Below the pieces are notes generated by a model, which did no database searches, was not told the DNA's origin, and saw only the letters and a list, made by a program, of their open reading frames with translations. DNA of 64,000 nt from assembly GCA_029851415.1 (NCBI GenBank), contig CM056741.1, positions 90,865,282 through 90,929,281 of the forward strand. Direction: 5' to 3'. Within the stretch, counting starts at the first letter, position 1; every line of letters begins with the position of its first letter. A program made the translations under genes and the position numbers. This DNA is from Eretmocerus hayati. Lineage: Eukaryota > Arthropoda > Insecta > Hymenoptera > Aphelinidae. Shown piece by piece: positions 23,848 through 31,963 of this stretch.

Positions 23848-24958
23848 ATGACATTCAGTGAATCTGGACATTTTGGAGTTAGGGGAATATCAATCAAAGA
23901 TGCTCTCGATTTGATCCCTCGATTCAATGGAGAAAATATTAGCCTGAACGAATTTCTTGATGGTTGTCAAAATGCCAGAGAAATTACTCCCATTCCATTT
24001 GGAAGACCAAGTGACTAAACTCATTCGAGTTAAACTATATGGCGAAGCTTTGAGATGTGTCAGTGGACGCACCTTCGAGACAATCGATGAAATAGATGCT
24101 TTTTTCGAAAACATTTTCGGCTCTTCAAGAACTTATTATGAATGGACAAGTGACTTAGCAACAATAAAGCAGAAGCCTTGTGAGACAGTGATCGTGTATC
24201 TTAATCGCCTGCGTGAGATAGAGAAGCAGATTTTGAAATCAGCTACTCGAGAGAAACGAATCAAGGACGCTGCACAATTCAAAGAAGAACTGAGAGCAGA
24301 TTGCCTCAGATTTTTCCTTCGGGGTTTGAGATGGCAAATCCGAGCTAGAGTTGGGACCCCAAAGAAGTTTGACAAAGCTCAAGACATAGCTTTGGCAATA
24401 GAACGAGAATTTGCTCATGCAGATGTAGACGTGACACCCAACGAACGTGATGCAAAAACTAAACAATCTCGAGAAACCAGGGATGTGAATTTAGTTGAGA
24501 ATACAAACAACGACGCGATCACTATTCGTCAACATTGCCGAAAACCTGGTCCTTTTCTGATGAATTGTATGGAATTATTCATTGAAACATGTGGAGGTCA
24601 CAATGTGGGACCCAGTCAATGCTGCATGGATTCAAAAATTGCCGAATGTGGTTACGGGAATAATCCTAACCCGTCCACGAAATCACATAATTCCCAGAGA
24701 TACGAAGATTACGACTCAAGACCAGACCAGAACTATCGAGAATGTTTGACTGATAATACCATAACAGATAGATGTTATCAGGGCTTCATGAAAGCCGAAT
24801 GTGACTATTCACCATCTTATAATCGAGTGACATGCTTCTATTGCGGAAAAATTGGGCATTACAAACGCAACTGCTACAAATTCCAGGATGATCTTCGCAA
24901 TGGTGATCACATTCCGGAAAACGCCGATGGTCTCCCTCGGGTGGGCGAGAACAGGTAG
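23848..24958 (+). pseudogene. gag: capsid and CCHC zinc knuckle, frameshifted
   Basis: The ATG at 23848 opens a frame that reads IPRFNGENISLNEFLDGC, a typical start of an LTR-element capsid, and stops at 24016-24018. The capsid continues in the next frame from about 24000: KLIRVKLYGEA, the EWTSDLATIKQ block and FFLRGLRWQIR are the classic retrotransposon gag landmarks. A single CCHC knuckle (CFYCGKIGHYKRNC) lies near 24834-24875. One indel between about 23985 and 24016 thus breaks the gene. The C-terminal end overlaps the protease frame by about 52 bases, with the pro frame in -1. Confidence 0.82.
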
Positions 24959-26511
24959 ACTACTTCCGTTCTTCGCCCAAATATTTTCACTGCTCTGGAG
25001 ACGAGCATGTGAGGATCAGAGATGTTCATTTGAGTCAAAACGACCATGCTCCCGTTATCAATTTAGACCTTCAGGATTCAGACAAGCCATTAACTTTCAT
25101 CTTAGATACAGGAACAGGCCCAAACTTGATCAAGAAGTGTGACCTCCCACCAAATGCAGTAATGAGAAAACAAGATTCCATCTTGCTGAAAGGAATCACG
25201 GCCAAGTTTGTTAGGACTCGTGGGAATACATTCTTGGAATTTTGGGAACATTCAGTTGAATTCTGTATTGTTGGCGATGATTTTGCAATCAAAGAAGCAG
25301 GCGTCCTAGGGAGCGATTTTTTCATACAGACTAAAGCAGAGATAGATTATTCAGGAAAATATGTTCAACTTAATGATGATGTATTGATTCCTTTCAAATC
25401 TGTCAGTATTTTAAATGAGTGTTCCCTTCAAAGAGAGACATCAGACAAACTCATGAACATGATAGATGATGGGCTCCATGGAGGAGATAAGAAGGAATGT
25501 CATGACGTCTGGATCAATGATAGACAAATAAGGTTGGATTCAGACGATGAGAGTAATACTGCCTGTCCGAGGGGAGATAAACGACAGAACACGGAGACTT
25601 TGAATGGAACTCCCGGGACGACTGATGGGAGTCAAACCGGCCAAATCCTGAAACATTATGGGCACGTTGATGCAATTAGTAGTGGAAAAATTATTCACGA
25701 GGAAATGCCAGCGAATAATAAGCAAACAGGTGAACTTGACCTCAGAAATGTGGGAACAATTAGAGATCTTAGCATACGAAACTTGTTGGACAGTCCAAAA
25801 CATCTGTTGAAAGATTGTCAACTAGTTGAAAAGATACCAGGAGATTTTTCCGATTTGTTCAATTTAAGATCGGGAATTGATGGAGATGGTGCAACTTTTG
25901 AAAATCAAATTGATACACGTTCAGATGAGGATATAGAGGTGTTTTGCAAGGAAAATATTTGTGGAAAATGTCAAGACCCATTCGATGTAGGAAAAAGTGA
26001 AGATCTGATTTTATTTGATGGATTCTGTGAGCGATGGGAAGATAAGATGAATAGCCCAATGATAGAGGACATTGGTGGAAATTCGGCTTCGGGCTACGAA
26101 GAATCGCATCATGGTGGCAATGACGACTCTTGTGTTGACGACCGCAGAAATTTATATGTTGAAATCGAGAATTCAGAGGAATACGTTGTTGGAAAATGTG
26201 ATTTTATTGAATCTTATACGAAGGAAGATGAACTTCGATCGGTCAAAAGGATCCGTAGTCGGTCCGCAGTGAGGATACTGAGGCCTCTAGACCCACGCGT
26301 TTATAATTATGAAAACGAGATATTCAACAGTTATATATTATTAGACCTTTGCGGAAGGTTGGTACATGAGCTGGAGGTATCACATGTTTGGAAAGAAAAG
26401 ATGCCAAGGTCCGGAACCATTGTAAGATTACAGAATACAGAAAACCCATATCTAGAGAGTAAATTGAAACTTGGTCATATAGTTTCACGTCGTTCACATC
26501 AATTCCACTGA
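24907..26511 (+). CDS. Aspartic protease followed by unknown domain
   Basis: The frame is open from 24907, overlaps the end of gag and is -1 relative to it, so expression by -1 frameshifting is plausible; there is no early ATG. The protease spans roughly 25050-25400: FILDTGTGPNLIKK (DTG catalytic triplet), LKGITAKFVRTRG, AGVLGSDFF and the IDYSGK block, all in family order. What follows is unlike pol: about 370 residues of acidic, polar sequence with a CGKCQDPF cysteine pair near 25960 and an SRSAVRILRPLDPR block near 26255. It ends in one TGA (26509-26511), after which the same frame stays open. The protease call is firm; the rest is unknown. Confidence 0.75.
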   Translation, partial: SHSGKRRWSPSGGREQVDYFRSSPKYFHCSGDEHVRIRDVHLSQNDHAPVINLDLQDSDKPLTFILDTGTGPNLIKKCDLPPNAVMRKQDSILLKGITAKFVRTRGNTFLEFWEHSVEFCIVGDDFAIKEAGVLGSDFFIQTKAEIDYSGKYVQLNDDVLIPFKSVSILNECSLQRETSDKLMNMIDDGLHGGDKKECHDVWINDRQIRLDSDDESNTACPRGDKRQNTETLNGTPGTTDGSQTGQILKHYGHVDAISSGKIIHEEMPANNKQTGELDLRNVGTIRDLSIRNLLDSPKHLLKDCQLVEKIPGDFSDLFNLRSGIDGDGATFENQIDTRSDEDIEVFCKENICGKCQDPFDVGKSEDLILFDGFCERWEDKMNSPMIEDIGGNSASGYEESHHGGNDDSCVDDRRNLYVEIENSEEYVVGKCDFIESYTKEDELRSVKRIRSRSAVRILRPLDPRVYNYENEIFNSYILLDLCGRLVHELEVSHVWKEKMPRSGTIVRLQNTENPYLESKLKLGHIVSRRSHQFH

Positions 26512-27597
26512 CCTAGAAAAAAATCTAGATATTTATTGATAATCAAAGATACATTTTCGATTATTGGTAAGATGCAAGCACCGATCCGACTACACGCAGA
26601 TGTTTTGATCCACGGAAAATCGGATGTACGAGTGAAGAAATCCGTCAATGATGAGCGAGATGGAAGAGGAGAGGCCAGGACACCAGTGGTAACATTCGAG
26701 GGAAGAGATAGCCACTTGAAAAATATAAATTCAACGATTTTGAGTGAGAATGGTAGCAATTTGATTTTTCACAACGAACAGAATGGCATTACTCCATTCA
26801 TGGATATAGAGTTGATTGAAGCCCAGGACGCCGGAACAAGAGGATTAAAGGTTACAGCGAATATCGACAACGATGTAGCGATCATAGTACACATACGCTC
26901 AACAAAAAAGAGGTTAGTGAGGGAATTCCAGATGACTTCAGGAGGAAATTCATCTCTGAAGAAGAATGTTCGTGCTTTTTTTGGCGATGAAAGTGACAAA
27001 CTTGGCGAATCAGAGAGTAACAAACTAAGAAATGAGAATAAAACGCACTTGTCAGCGGAGCTCAAAATCAAAATGAGAGACAACTCTGCGCAAAATGACA
27101 AATTACTTCCGACCAGACCGATCAAAGATGATGAGAAAGGAGAAAATACCGTCCTGGACATCGATCTTCTTTTGTGTCACAGAGGCCCTGAAGCTAAGCT
27201 GAGAAGGAATAGATTGATAACTATCAGTGAGACAAGAGGACCTCAACTGATAAATATTCAAAACAATGATTCATGTATGAGATTGAAAGATAATAAAAAC
27301 AAACACAAAACAGAGGGAATCCTATCCTAAGGACACATGGGACATCCATCAATCAAATGCAATCAAAAATTCGTAAGAAAGGTGGACGTTTTCATCGAGA
27401 AAATCTATCAGCGCATCTTGAAATTTTCAAGGCTATTTTGGGATTATTATAACTGGAGAAATAAAAAATCTTATTTCAATCAATCCACGAGAAGACCCCG
27501 TTTATGTCAACTCAAGGAGGTGGCTCGAATGTGCCAAGAGATCAATTCCGATCACCGATATACCAATCACAGTTTTTTAGAAAAACTCCATGAGTAA
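26512..27597 (+). pseudogene. Continuation of the unknown frame after two single stops
   Basis: The frame of the protease ORF continues immediately after the TGA at 26509-26511 to a TAA at 27328-27330, and again from 27331 to 27597. All three segments share one frame and are separated only by single stop codons. The first part (ATG at 26572, 252 residues to 27327) is charged, with a DIELIEAQDAGTRGL block resembling a small beta-domain. The last part has a basic, aromatic stretch (FSRLFWDYYNWRNKK). No RT, RNase H or integrase signature is present. Confidence 0.5.
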
Positions 27598-28992
27598 TCT
27601 TGAGCTACATCTAAAGATAAAAAGGTTGTACGTACTCGCTCTGACTTTAGAAATATCCGAGGAAACAATAAATTGCAATAATTTCTCAGCAGGTATTGGA
27701 TACAACAGTAGAGTCGACCCCTTGATTTCGTGTTTGAATTGAAAAATCATCAATTCTCCTCCAAATCATTCTGATATCAGCCATCACTTGAAGAGAGCGA
27801 TGGAACATTCTTTCAGCGAGTAACTGAGAACCATCGGTCAAGAAAAAATGGACAAATCCGAATTTTTTTTCCTTCCTTTTCATTCTTCCGTCAATAGCAG
27901 AAAAAAACCATTAGTAACTCAGAAGTATCATGAGGTTGGATCTCGGTGATATTACTTGCAAAATCTTTAAAAATTTCCCTGAGAACTAATAACACGTTGC
28001 TAATAGTTATTGATATAGAACTCATTAGAGAAAACAAACTACCCATGCCAATCAAATTCTTGGGGAAGAATAATACGTGAAAATGTATACATGAGGGAAG
28101 GATGGGCTTCCTAACTTTCCAATTGAGAGATATCTTGAATTTTACTGCATGCTCAATACAGTAAATCTTACGTAAGCATCAATGTATTTGATAATCTGAG
28201 TAGTACATAGCATTACTGTAGATTATGTCAGTAGGATTCGACTATTACGAAACTAACTACAGATCTGATAGGTTCATGATGGTAATATTTCATTTTCAGG
28301 GATCACTTATAGATTCTGAGCTGAGAGTAATGTGAGGTCAACTACATCCCCGCAAGATCAAAGATTGGGGTACGTGTTATCGAAAATAGTGCCAAAAATT
28401 ATAGCACACGTTGAAAAATTAAGAGAACACGCTGGTGTTTTATTTTATAGTATTCCAAGAAGGTTCGAACTATATTTAGGATAGCCACACTAGATCACTC
28501 CACAATAACAAATAAGAATTGAAATACAAAAATGCCCACAAGTTTGAACTATTCATCAACCGTCGAACCGATATCTATTAGCTATATGAAGGAAACCGAT
28601 GAATAGCCTGCTGCTGGGGTGCGTAAACTCGACGTTCATCTTCTTACGATTACATTGATCAAACAGTCAAGCTTCAAAGAATACTGGATGTCAAGAGACG
28701 GTAAGAGACATTTACTACAGCGGTAATCTTTGTATATGTGATCAATGAAAAAGTGTTTAAGGCGACGCACCCAGCGGTCCAACCACATGCAATTGATTAC
28801 TCCAACTACTATTTGGAGAGTCGAATAAATGCCTGAAATAGTTGTCTGAAACAGACTACTGTGGACCGCGTCATAATAGAGAAGCCGGAGATTTCAACAT
28901 TATTCATTCAGAGGATTGATTGGCATCAATTCGTGAGCCTACCAGAAAAAATTCGTCTACGATAACAAACTTTCGAGATACTCATCATCAAG
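27598..28992. other. No gene recognised inside the 15.3-kb element
   Basis: This is AT-rich and stop-rich in all frames. The position between the unknown frame and the envelope-like remnant is where the missing upstream part of an envelope gene would fall, but I cannot identify it. Confidence 0.4.
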
Positions 28993-29886
28993 TTGATCAT
29001 GGATTTTGTTGACCAGAAGGTACGCTACTTATCAGGGAATGGTTTCATTTCTGACTTGTCCTTCAATATACCATCAATTTTCCATATTGATATAAATTAT
29101 CTGGTTTCGAACTCCAAGCCGGAACAAACCACTTTTGGAGTTAACCGGAAATCTGTATATCAACAAGTTACGATGATAGCAAATATTGGCATGATGAGTG
29201 CGAGATAAAGATGGAAACATGATAGAAATCCATGATCATCGAAAACCACACGGTTGAGGAATTGGGCCATCAAGGTTCCAAATTCCGAGCTGAATACTCC
29301 CTCGATGGTGAATCTCTCCCATGAGATGTTCCGAATTTGTTTGCACGGAGAACTCGCAGAAAATCGAAATTTGCAGGGAAGAACTCTCTCCGGGATGGGA
29401 CTCCTAGATGCAAGTGCTTTGGAACAACTAGCGGCAACAACGTGGGAGAAAATGTGGATGCGATTCACGACGTTCGGATCTATCAGCGCAGGATGTATGG
29501 GCCTTTTCATATTACTGAGAACTGTTAAACTCTGTGTTGACACGATCATTCACGGTTACGCTCTGTGCAGTATATACAGATGGTTCATTCATGTCCTAGG
29601 AGCAACATAGAACTCAATAACACAACCTCTGATACATCTGGGAAGAGACTACAAGGAGGGAGAAATTGATAGAACGAAAAAGGCTAAAATGCCCAACGAC
29701 GAACCTGCACAACAAGAATACGTCTCAAACAATCGCGGACATTAACCTAACCTATCATCTGACAGAAAGGACGAGACTGAACAAGATCCTACTTACGAAA
29801 ACGTAGAGGTCGTAATGAGACCGAAACCACCTCACCTATACCCGTATCTTGGGAGAACCGAATCTATGTATCACTTCACCCGCTGA
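28993..29886 (+). pseudogene. Envelope-glycoprotein-like C-terminal remnant
   Basis: All parts lie in one frame with a few stops. 28993-29208 gives 71 residues of unclear type. 29236-29610 gives a segment with a long hydrophobic span (FGSISAGCMGLFILL) followed by basic and aromatic residues and an IIHGYAL block, like the transmembrane end of glycoproteins captured by insect LTR elements from mononegavirus/chuvirus-type sources. After a TAG at 29608-29610 and a TAA near 29753 the frame goes on with a tail containing PTYENVEV and PPHLYP, which look like cytoplasmic-tail motifs. The ectodomain is not recognised. The envelope call is inference from the membrane span, the tail and the position before the 3' LTR. 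Confidence 0.45.
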
Positions 29887-30207
29887 ATGGAACAAATTAT
29901 AACTGAAGAATCATCTAATTCACAGTTGAAGAACATGGCCGCCAGAGCACCACGATGGGATGGCGTGCGTCCCGAAAGATACCCAGAGAGTTATCACGAC
30001 CTTTTGAGCTATAGTTGCGTAGGAAAACATCCAGGGATCGAACAATACTATGTAAGTTACCAGGCAGGGATACTGGAATGCAATCAATGCTATAGGAGGG
30101 ACCATTACAGCATCGCCGAGCCGGTGGGCCGAGTCGACACAGTACATATGATCGTGCTCGCAATTCGATATATTGCGAATGTGAGCGTTGTGGAACACGA
30201 ATTTTAG
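29887..30207 (+). CDS. Unknown small ORF between envelope remnant and IAP-like gene
   Basis: This is 106 residues with an ATG directly after the stop at 29884-29886 and in the same frame as the envelope tail. It has a CNQCYRRDH cysteine pair near residue 76, rich in aromatic residues around it (HPGIEQYYVSYQAG). No membrane span or signal peptide. I recognise no family; it is not a second BIR. Confidence 0.35.
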   Translation: MEQIITEESSNSQLKNMAARAPRWDGVRPERYPESYHDLLSYSCVGKHPGIEQYYVSYQAGILECNQCYRRDHYSIAEPVGRVDTVHMIVLAIRYIANVSVVEHEF

Positions 30208-30218
30208 TCGAGAGGCCT

Positions 30219-30503
30219 GTGATCCGTGGCGGGATGTGCTTGGATCAATATTTTCCAAACCTTATTTTGATAAATGTAAGACAGCAACGGGAGGCGAATG
30301 CCCACTTTCAGGCGAGAGAGATGAATGGTGATGATTCCGACATTGAAGTTATATCAGAGAGAGTGATAAGGGATCGGATTCCGAACCGGGCGATCAAGCT
30401 GACCCCGAACACCTTTCGATTAACCCGCGAGAAAGATTCCGTCAAGAAATGGAGCAATCGAACCCGATTTATGACCGACAATAACCCTGACCAGGACACA
30501 TGA
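30219..30503 (+). CDS. Unknown small ORF overlapping the IAP-like start
   Basis: This frame encodes 94 residues, acidic in the middle (NGDDSDIEVI) and basic towards the end. Its TGA (30501-30503) overlaps the ATG of the next gene (30500-30502) as ATGA. In a eukaryote such an overlap may be chance, or may reflect re-initiation on one transcript. The start is uncertain. Confidence 0.3.
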   Translation: MIRGGMCLDQYFPNLILINVRQQREANAHFQAREMNGDDSDIEVISERVIRDRIPNRAIKLTPNTFRLTREKDSVKKWSNRTRFMTDNNPDQDT

Positions 30504-31210
30504 ACCAAACGATCAGAGCCAATCATGCAACGCACAATCTATCATTTGACACACAGTGTGTGCTAGTATTGAAGCTATATTTCAACACAGGAATGGAATT
30601 CCCCTCAACCATGCAAGCTAACATGCGGAGGATGAACGGACTTTTGCTGGACATCAAGGAGAGTGACCTAATTAGAACGCGCCCAATACACCGGGATATG
30701 CTCAGCTACGAGGATAGACTACGGACATTCACGGATTGGCCAACGAATATCTGTCAACCGAAAGAGTTCATGGCCAATTCTGGTTTCTTCTACACCAATA
30801 GGAGCGATGCAGTCACCTGTTTTCATTGCGGCGGTACAATTTATCGATGGAACATGACTGACAGCCCATCGCACGAACACGCCAAATGGTTCCCGAAATG
30901 TATGTTCGTGAAAGCAGAAAAGGGACAGGAATTCATCGAAAACGCGAAACAAGAGCTAACAACGGTACTTGAACCTCCTCCGCCGAAACCCAAAGGTACT
31001 TATGTGGACCCCGCGAGTTCAATCACATGTAAAATCTGTTATGATTACAAATTAGAAGTGGTTTTTCTACCATGCTCACATCTTATAGCATGTGCTCGAT
31101 GCGCTGCAATTTTGTCCGAATGCAGCCTATGGCGGAAGAGAATAACGCACTACCTCAGATGTTCTATCCCCATAAACCTCAAAGTGGAAAGGAATCCGGA
31201 AGCAAAATGA
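30500..31210 (+). CDS. Inhibitor-of-apoptosis-like protein (one BIR, one degenerate RING)
   Basis: This is 236 residues. The BIR spans about 73-137: RLRTFTDWP, then ANSGFFYTNRSDAVTCFHCGG, with zinc ligands C107, C110, H127 and C134 at canonical spacing and the EHAKWFPKC end. A proline-rich linker (EPPPPKPKG, 158-166) leads to a C-terminal RING at about 177-219 with C177, C180, C192, H194, C198, C201 and C208 in place. The eighth ligand, expected at 211, is tryptophan (CSLW instead of CPxC). BIR-RING proteins bind caspases or IAP antagonists and act as ubiquitin ligases; here the ligase function is doubtful. It has the single-BIR layout of reduced insect or large-DNA-virus IAPs. It lies inside an LTR element, 754 bases before the 3' LTR. 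The first 45 residues may be non-native; M44 or M67 are other possible starts. Confidence 0.88.
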   Translation: MNQTIRANHATHNLSFDTQCVLVLKLYFNTGMEFPSTMQANMRRMNGLLLDIKESDLIRTRPIHRDMLSYEDRLRTFTDWPTNICQPKEFMANSGFFYTNRSDAVTCFHCGGTIYRWNMTDSPSHEHAKWFPKCMFVKAEKGQEFIENAKQELTTVLEPPPPKPKGTYVDPASSITCKICYDYKLEVVFLPCSHLIACARCAAILSECSLWRKRITHYLRCSIPINLKVERNPEAK

Positions 31211-31953
31211 TAATATCATTCTGTAAGTCAATTGAGGGTAGTAACATCCGGATCTTCGATTATGTCCCATTTTTTTTAATGTGATTGGCGTAACTCACTG
31301 CATTTTCAGCCTGTTCCGGAACGTTTGGTTAAAAATTTGATCCTAAACTAGCTTGATTGAGATTCAATTCACTTAATCGAATAAAGAATTCAATCTTGGG
31401 GGAATTACGAAAAGAAGCAGAGAAGAACAGAAAATTTGAGGATTGATTCATGGGAATTTACCTATAAATGTATTAGTGATAAGATTTTAGTTAAGTAACA
31501 TAGATTACCGATGTAGATGATGCCAGTTCACTGCTAGGTTTAGACTAATATAGATCATATACTGTTACCCAAGCATCGAAGTTAGGTGAAGATACATATA
31601 TCTTAAATGACCAGGAAACGAGGGTAATTGTTAGATAGCCGCGACCGAGTCGGTAACAAAAATATTTGATTTGATTAGACGATAATATGCATTTATAAAT
31701 ATTGAGATAAGGGTAGGTCAAACATATGATAGACTTTCCAAAAACATGATCAGGAAATTCGAATTCAGTAACCTATATTTTTGCAAAGTGCATAGAAGCC
31801 TGAGCTACCTCATAACGAAGAATATTATAAGGGATATTGATAAGATTCATACAATTGCTAAAACCTCCCAATTTTGACAATGAGATTCCAGGAAATTCAA
31901 TATCCTTAATAAAAGACATAGGGGCTCTTAGTGAACCCCTAGTGTCTTGTTTT
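31211..31953. other. Non-coding 3' region of the 15.3-kb element
   Basis: This is AT-rich with no open frame of note, between the IAP-like gene and the polypurine tract. Nothing else is recognised. Confidence 0.5.
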
Positions 31954-31963
31954 AGAGGGGAGG
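31954..31963 (+). promoter_or_regulatory. Polypurine tract
   Basis: AGAGGGGAGG abuts the 3' LTR start TGTAATG, the normal position for second-strand priming in LTR elements. Confidence 0.75.

Noticed and set aside
26572..27330. Hidden reverse transcriptase in the unknown frame
   Set aside because: No YxDD, no LDL/QG palm blocks and no H-H-C-C or DDE pattern in order could be found in any frame across 25400-28990.
29887..30207. Second BIR domain before the IAP-like gene
   Set aside because: It has one CxxC pair, but the BIR H and C ligands and the GFYYTG-type block are absent.
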